From Chloroflexota bacterium (GTDB lineage Bacteria; Chloroflexota; Anaerolineae; Promineifilales; Promineifilaceae), in the NCBI GenBank assembly GCA_024223125.1, contig JAAEOP010000992.1, positions 1-17,639 of the forward strand: a DNA stretch of 17,639 bases, written 5' to 3'. Positions 1 to 7,552 of the stretch are shown here, piece after piece; the first letter of the stretch is position 1; every line of letters starts with the position of its first letter. The notes under the pieces were generated by a model, which saw only the letters and a list, made by a program, of their open reading frames with translations, had not been told where the DNA came from and did no database searches. The position numbers were made by a program, and so were the translations under genes.

Positions 1-185
1 ATGTGGAACAGCGGTTTGACCGTGAATGTTCGAGCCAAATTCAGACTTACGGCGACATTATCCGGCGGCATCGAGACGAACATGCGGTTGACTGGTTGAC
101 TGGCGCAGTGGAAATGGCAATTGAAACAGAGGATGTTGACCACGTATTGCAACATTTCCTACGTTTGGAAGCCGAACCCGCATAA
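1..185 (+). CDS. C-terminal fragment of an unknown protein
   Basis: This is an open frame entering from the left edge and ending at TAA 183-185; about 60 residues are visible. The sequence is charged and helical in character (it ends HVLQHFLRLEAEPA) with no motif, membrane segment or signal that I recognise. The GTG at 3 could be a start, but no ribosome site can be seen because the window begins here, so I treat it as the tail of a longer gene. A long-stem hairpin followed by seven T residues lies 40-100 bases downstream and may end its transcript. No function is proposed. Confidence 0.5.
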   Translation, partial: VEQRFDRECSSQIQTYGDIIRRHRDEHAVDWLTGAVEMAIETEDVDHVLQHFLRLEAEPA

Positions 186-226
186 GCTTGATTTGCTGCC
201 GCTTGTACGCTGACGGGGTTCAAAAC

Positions 227-289
227 ACACTCTTTGAAGCCTGATTATTGGCGTACGCCTTTTGAAAATTACAGAGTGTCTATTTTTTT
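227..289 (+). terminator. possible rho-independent terminator
   Basis: ACACTCT at 227-233 pairs with AGAGTGT at 273-279. The loop contains a second perfect palindrome, GGCGTACGCC (250-259), and the structure is followed by a T run at 283-289. The position just after the stop of the first gene fits a terminator. The 39-base loop is unusually long, so confidence is limited. Confidence 0.35.
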
Positions 290-376
290 GTTAAAAGTGC
301 GATTTTCGCCAATGTCGAGTAAAGTAAAGGAAACTCTAAAAGGACAATGGCGCAGGTGACAGCTAAGGAAAAAAGA

Positions 377-853
377 ATGAACCAAAACGAATTCATCCCA
401 CAATACGGCCATACCTGGAGAGTGTTTGAAAGCTTAGTCCAAGATTTTGAGGCTGAAGCTTGGCTACAGATGGGGCGTGGGGTCATTACTCCGGCACGGT
501 TGGCACTGCATATCTTGCTGGGAACCCAATACTATCTAGAAGACCAAACGCCTTTCGAATTTCCATCAGGAAAACCATTTGATCCCGATTGGCAAAATGT
601 GAAAACAGATGATCTGCCCACACAGAATGATATTTTGGCATTTAGTCGTGAAATAACGGAGAAAACCGAGCAATGGTTGTTTGATCTAGAATATGGTGCT
701 GGAAATAAATCGTTTCCTTGGGCCGGCGACACCCAATTGGGTGTCGTGATCTTTTTACTCCGGCACACTCTATTTCATTTGGGAGAGCTGAGTTCCCTGC
801 TTAATGAAAGTAAACATGGTCAGGTGGCTGACCACTATGTTGCGGCCATCTGA
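377..853 (+). CDS. DinB-fold (DinB superfamily) protein
   Basis: The 158-residue protein is a four-helix-bundle DinB/YfiT-type protein. The expected metal-binding histidine triad is visible: His45 in 'LALHIL', and His130 and His134 in 'LLRHTLFHLGEL', a typical C-terminal DinB helix motif. Members bind a divalent metal; many are stress-induced or act as thiol-dependent transferases, but the substrate cannot be read from sequence. I prefer the ATG at 377 because AAGGAA (365-370) sits six bases before it. An in-frame ATG at 347 would add ten residues and has AAAAGGA only two bases upstream. The gene stands alone, with about 160 non-coding bases before it and an attC-like palindrome 175 bases after it. 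It lacks the ACGGCCGT octamer that marks most other genes here, which hints at acquisition. Confidence 0.8.
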   Translation: MNQNEFIPQYGHTWRVFESLVQDFEAEAWLQMGRGVITPARLALHILLGTQYYLEDQTPFEFPSGKPFDPDWQNVKTDDLPTQNDILAFSREITEKTEQWLFDLEYGAGNKSFPWAGDTQLGVVIFLLRHTLFHLGELSSLLNESKHGQVADHYVAAI

Positions 854-1027
854 AGCTAATCGCAAAAAGCAGGTACAAAATTTGTGCGGTGCATCATGCT
901 TTGCACTCACCGCTGGCCCAAAACTGGGGTCAGCACTTCGCTCGCAGCATACACTTTAAAAAGATGTATTAAACCTTGCGAGAGCGCCGGGAGAGATTGT
1001 GATACGATTAGCACTCGAAGGTGTGCT

Positions 1028-1153
1028 GCCTAACCCAAGTTGCATGTGACCCGGCTGCGCCGGAGGTAAAGCGGCACGATTCTTGAGTATTAGGTTACGA
1101 GCAAAGAAGGGTTCAGGTGCAAAACGCCGGAGCACGTGAACCAACCGTTATCT
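1028..1153 (+). other. attC-like imperfect palindrome (integron cassette recombination site candidate)
   Basis: The 5' end GCCTAAC (1028-1034) matches the attC end consensus RYYYAAC. Its TAAC pairs with GTTA at 1147-1150. Moving inward with no change of register come four unpaired positions (1035-1038 against 1143-1146), an imperfect stem (1039-1048 against 1133-1142, including CA-GTG against CAC-TG pairs), two mismatches, and a perfect five-base stem CCGGC/GCCGG (1051-1055, 1126-1130). Paired outer box, unpaired spacer, then inner box is the layout of folded attC sites, and 126 bases is within the usual 57-141 range. The 3' box reads GTTATCT rather than GTTRRRY, so the site may be decayed. 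No integrase gene is visible. Confidence 0.45.
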
Positions 1154-1192
1154 GTAAAACTAAAGAGGCAAACGGCCGCATAAAATCAAACA

Positions 1193-1282
1193 ATGAAATC
1201 ATTAAATAGATCAATTTTGAAAAAGTTGGTCATCCTTCTTGCGCTGTTCGTGGTTTTTTTTGTCCGCAAAACACCCGGCTAA
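1193..1282 (+). CDS. small signal-peptide-like ORF, possibly a truncated or frameshifted gene start
   Basis: The 29-codon ORF begins at ATG 1193 and encodes a lysine/arginine-bearing N-terminus followed by a hydrophobic stretch (LVILLALFVVFF), then stops at TAA 1280-1282. A run of eight T residues lies inside it. Removing one T would extend the frame with a small-residue, cleavage-like SAKHPAKAS segment and carry it into the 3' end of the convergent methyltransferase gene. It could be the remnant of a secreted-protein gene sitting after the attC-like site. No clear ribosome binding site precedes it. Confidence 0.25.
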   Translation: MKSLNRSILKKLVILLALFVVFFVRKTPG

Positions 1283-1340
1283 AGCCTCGACTCCACGAAT
1301 CCCCACGATTTCTTGCTATACTCCGCAAGCTCTTCGCGGT

Positions 1341-1931
1341 TCAAACTTTACGACAAACCAATTCGCCTTTGCCGATGGGTACTATCAGCGCGTCCACTCG
1401 GTCGTCTGTTAGGGCGCAGTCTAATATTGGCTGCAAGATTTCACGGTGATTGATGGCATTGTCAGCAACCAGCAAGCCGCCTTTAACCAATTTAGGAATA
1501 ATGGCTTCATAACAGTCGGCGTACACCTCTTTTTCAGCATCCAAGAAGCAGAAGGCGATGTTGTGGTAGTGCGAAAGATAATGCCGCGCGTCCCCTTCCA
1601 CTAAGTCTACGACCGCTTCTACTTGAGCCGCCTGGAACGTTTCTCGCGCTAATTTTACTTTTTCCGGTAACAGTTCAAAAGTGGTGACAGTTCGGCCTAA
1701 CATTTCACAAGCTATAGCTATCCACAATGTTGAATAGCCCGCGCTTGTGCCAATTTCAAGAATCTCGCCTTCAGGAGTGTTTGCCGCCAGTAGAGCCAGA
1801 AATCTGCCTGTTTCAGATGGTATCTGGCGTAGGCGTTGCAATCGGGGCGTACCATCTTCCCGATCTCTAGTGTCAATTTGCTCTAAATATTGCATCCGCT
1901 CTAGGATGGATGGACGTATTGAATGGAACAT
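1341..1931 (-). CDS. O-methyltransferase (caffeoyl-CoA OMT/YrrM-like family)
   Basis: The 196-residue class I SAM-dependent methyltransferase is of the cation-dependent OMT type and close to full length for short bacterial members. Motif I is [11 protein letters not shown] (residues 58-68), the acidic SAM-ribose residue is Glu86 in 'TFE', and the metal-site region shows Asp131 ('FLDAEK') and Asp157-Asn158 ('ADN'). Family members methylate catechol-like hydroxyls, and some bacterial ones modify tRNA or natural products; the substrate here is unknown. A purine-rich AGAGGAA precedes the ATG. It begins 15 bases after the miaB stop, so the two are probably co-transcribed. No ACGGCCGT octamer occurs in it, unlike miaB. 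Confidence 0.85.
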   Translation of the reverse strand: MFHSIRPSILERMQYLEQIDTRDREDGTPRLQRLRQIPSETGRFLALLAANTPEGEILEIGTSAGYSTLWIAIACEMLGRTVTTFELLPEKVKLARETFQAAQVEAVVDLVEGDARHYLSHYHNIAFCFLDAEKEVYADCYEAIIPKLVKGGLLVADNAINHREILQPILDCALTDDRVDALIVPIGKGELVCRKV

Positions 1932-1946
1932 GGTTCCTCTGCTCTA

Positions 1947-3335
1947 TTAGCCAATCATATTCAAGGGAATGCTGCCGGCCAGTTGTTTGGTTGAAGTGGG
2001 CATAGTGAGGGCGTCTACGGCCGTGCCCGACAAACTCCACGGCCCGGCATGATTCACCTGAACCTGTACCAGTTCTCCTTTCAATTCCCGTTCTTCACTG
2101 AAGAAAACCAGTTTGTTTTGGGGATTACGGCCGCGCCAATTTCCCTTGTGCATATCCTCAACCAGAACTTCCACCGTTTCACCCAAATAACGCTGATTGA
2201 TTTCTTGAGAGATGTCCTTTTGCAACGCTTCCAGCAAATGGAAACGGCGACGTTTTTCTGCATCGGGCACATCGTCTTCCATGTGTCGCTGGCTGACGGT
2301 ACCGGGACGAGGACTGTAGCGAGCCAGATGCATCTTATCCAACTTTAACTCGGTCAAAATGTCATACGTCTCCATAAATTGGGCCTCTGTCTCGCCGGGG
2401 AAGCCAACAATGATGTCACAGTGGATGGAGGCGTCGGGGATGATGTGGCGGATTTTGTGGACGAGTTCGCGGTACTGTTCGCTTGTGTATTCCCGTTTCA
2501 TGTTGGCCAGCACTTCGTTGTTGCCGGCCTGAACGGGAACTTCAATCTGGGGCATCACTTTGGGCAAATCGCGTACAGCGTACAGAATTTTATCGGTCAT
2601 GTAGTTGGGGTGGCTGGTAAGGAAGCGGATACGTCGTAGGTTTTCGATGCTGTCTACGGCCGTTAACAAATCCGCCAAATCCGGCCCTTCAGACACATCA
2701 TACCCATACCGGTCTACAATCTGCCCCAGCAGCACAACTTCCTTTACCCCCTGTATCACCAGCGAGCGTACTTCAGCAGCTATTTTGCCTATCGGCCGGC
2801 TGCGCTCTTTACCGCGCCGTTGGGGGATGATGCAAAATGTACAGGCATGGGAACAGCCATACACAACCGAAACGGGCGCCGATACCAATTTACCCCGTTG
2901 ATCGGCTGGTAAAATCACCTCCCCATCCATCAGCGCATGACGCTGGTTGGTAACGGCCGTATCCAACACCAACCCATCCTCTTGTTTGAGATGGTTGACC
3001 AGGGGCAGGCCATTAGTAGAAGGTTCCATAAAGACATCTACGTAGGGGAAACGAGCTTCAAGTTTTTGATTGCCACGTACACCGACGACACAACCCATGA
3101 CGGCGATGGTTTTGTCGGGGTTTTTTTCTTTGAGCGGCCGTAGATTATGCAGTTTGCCATACGCTTTATCTTCGGACTGCTGGCGCACGGTGCAGGTTTC
3201 CAACACGATCACATCAGCATCTTCAGCGCGGGGTGCGGCCGTGTAGCCCAATTTTTCTAATTCAGTCGCCACTCGGCGGGCGTCGGCATAGTTCATCTGG
3301 CAGCCGGTTATCCAGAAATGGTATTTTTTAGACAT
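1947..3335 (-). CDS. miaB: tRNA-2-methylthio-N6-dimethylallyladenosine synthase (MiaB)
   Basis: This radical-SAM methylthiotransferase adds the 2-methylthio group to i6A37 of tRNAs reading codons that begin with U. The N-terminal UPF0004 domain starts 'WITGCQMNYADARR', and its auxiliary cluster cysteines are Cys12, Cys48 and Cys82. The radical-SAM CxxxCxxC is Cys161, Cys165 and Cys168 in 'GCSHACTFC'. A TRAM domain spans about 379-440, followed by a roughly 20-residue tail. The 'GCQMN' signature separates MiaB from RimO and MtaB. The frame is open up to 3425, but residues before Met (3333-3335) would come from AT-rich 7-base repeat DNA and do not resemble MiaB, so I start at 3335 (462 residues). 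There is no good ribosome site before it. The downstream partner is the O-methyltransferase. Confidence 0.93.
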   Translation of the reverse strand: MSKKYHFWITGCQMNYADARRVATELEKLGYTAAPRAEDADVIVLETCTVRQQSEDKAYGKLHNLRPLKEKNPDKTIAVMGCVVGVRGNQKLEARFPYVDVFMEPSTNGLPLVNHLKQEDGLVLDTAVTNQRHALMDGEVILPADQRGKLVSAPVSVVYGCSHACTFCIIPQRRGKERSRPIGKIAAEVRSLVIQGVKEVVLLGQIVDRYGYDVSEGPDLADLLTAVDSIENLRRIRFLTSHPNYMTDKILYAVRDLPKVMPQIEVPVQAGNNEVLANMKREYTSEQYRELVHKIRHIIPDASIHCDIIVGFPGETEAQFMETYDILTELKLDKMHLARYSPRPGTVSQRHMEDDVPDAEKRRRFHLLEALQKDISQEINQRYLGETVEVLVEDMHKGNWRGRNPQNKLVFFSEERELKGELVQVQVNHAGPWSLSGTAVDALTMPTSTKQLAGSIPLNMIG

Positions 3336-3363
3336 ATGTTTTTTGGAGATTGGGGGATTGTGA

Positions 3364-3461
3364 AATAATGAATAATGAACAATTAATTGTGAATTGTGAA
3401 TGAATCTAAGACAACAGCACTTCACAATTCATTATTCTCAATTCATTATTCATTATTTGTT
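3364..3461. repeat. two inverted arrays of 7-base repeats
   Basis: The left array (3364-3405) reads AATAATG twice, then AACAATT, AATTGTG twice and AATGAAT, exactly seven bases per unit. The right array (3427-3461) reads ATTCATT, ATTCTCA, ATTCATT twice and ATTTGTT. The arrays are inverted relative to each other: 3364-3379 is the exact reverse complement of 3442-3457, so the region can form a long AT-rich hairpin. It resembles the short tandemly repeated heptanucleotides of filamentous cyanobacteria. It separates the miaB start from the end of the truncated methyltransferase gene. Confidence 0.75.
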
Positions 3462-3466
3462 AGCGC

Positions 3467-3970
3467 CTAATCTCTCAATCTCCCAATAATTAGTAATTCT
3501 TGCAAATAAAAAGTGATTTTATCGCCACCGATTTTGGGCGTCAAATATTCTAAGGCGGGCACAGGGGCCTGGATGAGCAGCGTTCGCAGGCGTATTTGGT
3601 CTTGGGGGGAAAGGTGGGGGGGGAGCCAATCGTGGAAGGTGTAACGCACGGCCGTTACCCGTTCATACACAATCTCAAACCCGGCCTGCCACAAAAGGTC
3701 TTGCCATTGATGTTGGCCGAGACAGCAGCCGTCGTTGGCATCAGTCAGGCGTAAAAAGGTGTTTATATAACGGCCGGCATCCTGTAGCAGGTTGGCTTTT
3801 TTGCCCCGCAGCCGGCTGCCCGGCACAATCCTGTCTACCAGCGAGACGGTGCCGTCAGGCTGTAACTGCCGGGCGCATTGGGCCAAAAAATGGGCCGGAT
3901 CAGTCTGATATTTAGTTACAACGCGGGCAGTTATACAGTCTGATGGGGAGAAGGAGTTGGTTTTGGGCAT
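3467..3970 (-). pseudogene. class I SAM methyltransferase lacking its N-terminal half
   Basis: About 167 residues start at ATG 3968-3970. The sequence matches the second half of a UbiE/Methyltransf_11-type enzyme: 'SDCITARVVTKY' corresponds to the post-motif II strand, then 'FLAQCARQLQPDGTVSLVDR' is the motif III helix and strand. The whole N-terminal part with the glycine-rich SAM loop (motif I) and the acidic residue is missing. The start lies two bases after the TAA of the 861-residue upstream gene (TAACGATG), so it may be translated by coupling. It cannot bind SAM normally, so I call it a truncated remnant, though a regulatory fragment is possible. Its last residues (IIGRLRD) are read from repeat-like DNA at 3467-3490. 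Confidence 0.6.
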
Positions 3971-3972
3971 CG

Positions 3973-6558
3973 TTATTCTGTCGAGTTTACCCAGGCAATC
4001 GAAGAACATTGTCCCATCTCATGCAGTACAAGTTCCTGGTAATCATATGCTGGGGCAATGAGATTGATCGTGCCATTATTCAAAATCAAAGCCAACCATT
4101 TGCCGTCGGCCGACCAATCAAACGGGTAAGCGGGGAAAAAGGTAGTGTCGCCAGCCATAAAAGTTTGGGTCTCGTTTTTTTCTATGTCATGAAGATAAAA
4201 AATATGAACATCACCGGGACCGGGAAAGTTGTTTTCTCTCTGTCCGGAAATAATGAAGTAACGGCCGTCTGGCGAAAACCCAAAAAAGTGCGTCGTTTCA
4301 AAACCAGGCTGCAAACGATACTCAATCGTGTTTGTCTGCAAATCTACCAGGAAAAGATAGGCGCCCGAACGGGCCGAAGCGACCAATATTAACAAATCAG
4401 GCTGGGCAGGATGGACAATGGCGTAGCGCATTAACAAGCGAAACGGGCGTTCCTCTTCTGGAATAGTCGTTAATAAATCGGCCGTAGTTACAAGGGGTTG
4501 GGGATCATTTTCAGCCGCTGTGGTAATCACCAGTTCCTGAAATGTGGCTACAGTTGAGTTGAAGTCAGAATGCACATATCCGTAAGTGTGATCATCCACC
4601 CAAAAAGGCAGGCTACCCGCACCCACCAATGTCCATTCTGTAGGAGGGGATGAAACATCGCCCAGGAAGATGTCTATATTGGGCTGCATTTCCGGGTTGA
4701 AGGTAGAAATACGGCCGTCTGGCAAAGCAAACAAGGGATTGTCCAACAAGCTCTCACCAGCCAGCAGCGTCATTGAGCCATCGGGCGACCAGATGGGATT
4801 GGCAGTTAAGGGTGCTGCCATCAGGCACACATCAGAGCGGCACTTTTCCAGATCAACCAGCAAGCCATCAAAATCATTCCCTGTTTGATCGGCATTGGTG
4901 TAAACGACCAGGTTTTTACCGTCAGGATCAGTCTGCCCCAACGACAATACCATATCAAAAGTATCATCGGCAGCAGGTAGCACATCACGGCTGTGTCCAT
5001 CCTGCCATAGTTGGGTTCGCCATCTTTCTTCATTGAATTCAATAAGCTGCACCACCAACGCATCATCTTGAGGCAAAGGATTAATGAATATGTACCCTTC
5101 CATAGAATGTTCTACCTGCCATTCTTCGCCGTCTAGCAAATAACGATTAAGGGTCGCCTGGGGCATGTCAGAAATTTGATTGACACAAGAGAGTTGAATA
5201 TCCTGCTCTGGGTAGGAAATGGGGCGCGTCCCCTGGCTGGCTAACATTTGGGCGTGAGCAAACAACCACCAATCACGGGAGAGGCTTTCTTGCAACACAG
5301 AACTTTGGCCGCGATCCATATCAAACAAATCTGTCAGCCAACGGTTAAAGCTGAGAGAGGTTGTTAATTGTTCTAATAAGGCTACGCTTTCTAAATGGGG
5401 ATGCCCTTGCATGAGAAAATCTACAAAGGCGTATAATTGCCAACTATCTTCATCCGCTAAATTGTCAAAGGTCTTGTCCAGGTAATAGGGGAATATCATC
5501 TCTGGGGCAACGCCGTTGTTGATGACCTGGGCCTGGGTGACGGCCGTAACAGGCCACGGCCGTAATCCTTGCCGGCTCAATTCATATTCCATAATGGCTT
5601 GATAGAGGGAGGCATGAACACAACAATGCCAGCCTACATCGGCCGTAATAAGGGAAGCGAGAAGGGGCGCCGCATAACCGTGTTGCAACGCTTCATACCC
5701 CACATCGTCGGCGGGCAATCCCACTAACGTTGGCGTAGGCAGGTTTAGGCGCAAATTGGCGCTGTAAAGGGCAGCCGGGTCAGTTATGGCTGCCAAACTT
5801 TGGGGATCGGTGTCAAAGCGGAGTTGAATTTTCAGGTCATCGTCACAGGTCAGTCCCTCGATTGATTCACAGTTTTGGGCAATGAAATCGGAGAGATCAT
5901 CAGCCAAACGCTCCACTATTTCTGCATCGCGGGCGGGATAGACAATGGAGAGCGACGGCCGTTCCAATGTCTGCCAATCCCCCCAAAACGCATCCTCTGG
6001 CGGCGATAGCAACCAGCGACTGCGTCCACGACGGTAAACGGCCGTATGCGCTAACATGATCGGCTGCCCCTCATCCGTCTGGTAAGGCTGCCAAACTTGG
6101 AGTTCGGCCGCATTCAAATCTGAGGCCACTATGATCCCGCCAAAATGAGGGTCATCCATTGTCAGGTTTCCGCCACTAGAAAATTCTTCCGCCAGATGCA
6201 AACCAAAAGGGGGCCGGTCATAAAACAAATGTTGTTGGAATAATTGTTCCTGAGTATGGGTCCAGGCCAGGTCACGGCCAGATAAAAGAGGGGATAAAAT
6301 CTCCCGATCATTTTTGGCTATGGCCCGGTTGATCAGATTGTGGGTAGAGAGGATATCGGCTTCGATAACGGCCGTTTGGGCAGCAATACGCCGGTTGAAC
6401 TGCCCATAAATGACGGTCGCGGCCACAATGCCCAACAGCAAAATAAGGGTCAGAGTACGCCAAGAACGGGATGGAGATACGGCCGTTTCCTGCGCCGGCT
6501 GTTCATTCAATTCCCAAGAACTATCATCTTCAGTTTGCCAATCGAAATTATCGGACAT
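3973..6558 (-). CDS. membrane-anchored protein with C-terminal PD40/TolB-like beta-propeller
   Basis: The 861-residue protein has a hydrophilic acidic N-terminus (1-33), one membrane segment (about 34-53) and a large outside part. Residues about 55-200 look like a small alpha/beta domain. Residues about 200-440 resemble the gluzincin (peptidase MA-like) scaffold, but where a zinc HExxH would be expected the sequence reads 'LQHGYAAPLL', so any such domain is inactive; this domain call is inference. The C-terminal half carries PD40/WD40-like repeats with the signatures 'WSPDGS' (590-595), 'FSPDGRYF' (761-768) and 'WSADGKW' (815-821), giving a propeller. The role is unknown, perhaps envelope sensing or scaffolding. 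It starts 26 bases after the P1 peptidase stop, across a 7-base repeat array, and overlaps no neighbour. Several ACGGCCGT octamers lie inside. Confidence 0.75.
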   Translation of the reverse strand: MSDNFDWQTEDDSSWELNEQPAQETAVSPSRSWRTLTLILLLGIVAATVIYGQFNRRIAAQTAVIEADILSTHNLINRAIAKNDREILSPLLSGRDLAWTHTQEQLFQQHLFYDRPPFGLHLAEEFSSGGNLTMDDPHFGGIIVASDLNAAELQVWQPYQTDEGQPIMLAHTAVYRRGRSRWLLSPPEDAFWGDWQTLERPSLSIVYPARDAEIVERLADDLSDFIAQNCESIEGLTCDDDLKIQLRFDTDPQSLAAITDPAALYSANLRLNLPTPTLVGLPADDVGYEALQHGYAAPLLASLITADVGWHCCVHASLYQAIMEYELSRQGLRPWPVTAVTQAQVINNGVAPEMIFPYYLDKTFDNLADEDSWQLYAFVDFLMQGHPHLESVALLEQLTTSLSFNRWLTDLFDMDRGQSSVLQESLSRDWWLFAHAQMLASQGTRPISYPEQDIQLSCVNQISDMPQATLNRYLLDGEEWQVEHSMEGYIFINPLPQDDALVVQLIEFNEERWRTQLWQDGHSRDVLPAADDTFDMVLSLGQTDPDGKNLVVYTNADQTGNDFDGLLVDLEKCRSDVCLMAAPLTANPIWSPDGSMTLLAGESLLDNPLFALPDGRISTFNPEMQPNIDIFLGDVSSPPTEWTLVGAGSLPFWVDDHTYGYVHSDFNSTVATFQELVITTAAENDPQPLVTTADLLTTIPEEERPFRLLMRYAIVHPAQPDLLILVASARSGAYLFLVDLQTNTIEYRLQPGFETTHFFGFSPDGRYFIISGQRENNFPGPGDVHIFYLHDIEKNETQTFMAGDTTFFPAYPFDWSADGKWLALILNNGTINLIAPAYDYQELVLHEMGQCSSIAWVNSTE

Positions 6559-6568
6559 TTTAGCAAGG

Positions 6569-6603
6569 TATCAGTTTTTAGTAATCAGTGTTCAGTTTTC
6601 AGT
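6569..6603 (-). repeat. five 7-base tandem repeats (ACTGAAA type)
   Basis: On the minus strand the units are ACTGAAA, ACTGAAC, ACTGATT, ACTAAAA and ACTGATA, in exact 7-base phase. The array fills most of the gap between the P1 peptidase and the 861-residue gene, and also supplies the last codons and the TGA stop of the peptidase (6585-6603). The consensus differs from the array at 3364-3461, so these are two repeat families with the same period. Confidence 0.75.
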
Positions 6604-7532
6604 CCAAGTCCAAGAATAGGGCTTACAGTTTCTGCATAACGCACACTGTTCCGAATGGCTTCAGCGACCATTTCCACGGCCGTGTTTGCCACCAGATCAA
6701 AATTCCCTTCCACTCGCCCCGTCGCCAGAGCAAAGGCTGTGTCCCCATCATGGGTTGTGTGAACCGGGCGAATGGCAATTGCCAGCCCATCGTGTGCCCG
6801 CTGCGCCAGACGATGCACCTCCACTTTGCTCAAAATAGCGTTAGTCCACACTACCACCAGCGTTGTGTTACTAATTTGTGCCGGCGGCCGTGCCGGGAAC
6901 AGCCGGTACGGATTATCCTCTACCAACCAGCCGCCCTCTTTTTTTCTGGCCCCAGCCAACACGGAACCATCCGTATTCACCACGTCGCCGACAGCATTGA
7001 CAACGGCCGCCGCCCCCACAACCACGCCCTCAACTTCTTCACAAGCCAGCCCAAAACCTCCTTTCATTGGCCCCTCAAAACCGCCCCATTTACCCACCGT
7101 TACCCCGGCGCCGGCGCCCACGTTACCCTGAAGAATAGCAGACGGCCGTGCGTTTTCACAAGCCTGGTAGCCCATAGCGGCATCGGGTGGGTTTTGGCCT
7201 TGATTGAAGAAGAGATCGTAGACGACGGCCGCGGGCACAATCGGTATCGGCCGTATCGCCGTCCAATGGCCGATTTCTCGTTCCGCCAAATATTGCATGA
7301 CGCCATCGGCCGTAGCCAAACCAAACGCGCTGCCACCAGTCAACACTACCCCATTCACATAATGAATCGGCTTATCAGGTTGCAACAGCGCCGTCTCCCG
7401 GCTGCCTGGGGCCGGGCCGCGCACATCCACACTACCCACCGTTTGCTCCGGGCACAAAAAAACAGTACAGCCCGTGTGGGCCACTTCATTCGTCGCATGA
7501 CCGATTTGAATACCTGCTAAATTAATATTCAT
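6585..7532 (-). CDS. P1 family peptidase (DmpA/NylC-like, autoprocessing N-terminal nucleophile hydrolase)
   Basis: The 315-residue enzyme belongs to the DmpA-type aminopeptidase/endo-type amidase family. These proenzymes cut themselves before a Ser or Thr, which then becomes the nucleophile. The sequence shows the typical 'GVVLTGGSAFGLATADGV' block (61-78), 'GNVGAGAGVTVGKWGG' (136-151) and the self-cleavage region 'SNTTLVVVWTNA'; I predict cleavage between Asn222 and Thr223. Natural substrates of such enzymes include D-amino-acid amides, beta-peptides and nylon oligomers; the one here is unknown. There is no signal peptide, so it is cytoplasmic. The C-terminal residues KTEH and the stop come from the 7-base repeat, so the original end may have been lost. 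A 310-codon antisense ORF covers it but has no family features. Confidence 0.9.
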   Translation of the reverse strand: MNINLAGIQIGHATNEVAHTGCTVFLCPEQTVGSVDVRGPAPGSRETALLQPDKPIHYVNGVVLTGGSAFGLATADGVMQYLAEREIGHWTAIRPIPIVPAAVVYDLFFNQGQNPPDAAMGYQACENARPSAILQGNVGAGAGVTVGKWGGFEGPMKGGFGLACEEVEGVVVGAAAVVNAVGDVVNTDGSVLAGARKKEGGWLVEDNPYRLFPARPPAQISNTTLVVVWTNAILSKVEVHRLAQRAHDGLAIAIRPVHTTHDGDTAFALATGRVEGNFDLVANTAVEMVAEAIRNSVRYAETVSPILGLGLKTEH

Positions 7533-7552
7533 AACTCTCGAATTTATGGTTT

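Larger units (their letters stand above)
854..1340. other. 487-base region without a confident gene
   Basis: This stretch holds the attC-like palindrome (1028-1153) and a 29-codon signal-peptide-like ORF (1193-1282). I see nothing convincing between 854 and 1027. A minus-strand ORF over 956-1144 overlaps the palindrome and has no family signature, so I do not count it. Confidence 0.6.

Noticed and set aside
956..1144. 62-codon minus-strand ORF
   Set aside because: It overlaps the attC-like palindrome, has no ribosome site and no recognisable product.
3336..3425. 30-residue N-terminal extension of MiaB
   Set aside because: It would be encoded by 7-base repeat DNA and does not resemble MiaB; the internal Met gives the standard N-terminus.
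3364..3461. CRISPR array
   Set aside because: The units are only 7 bases long, with no spacers and no cas genes nearby.
6588..7520. 310-codon plus-strand ORF opposite the P1 peptidase
   Set aside because: It is a shadow of a well-recognised peptidase gene, with a low-complexity His/Arg/Pro-rich product and no family features.
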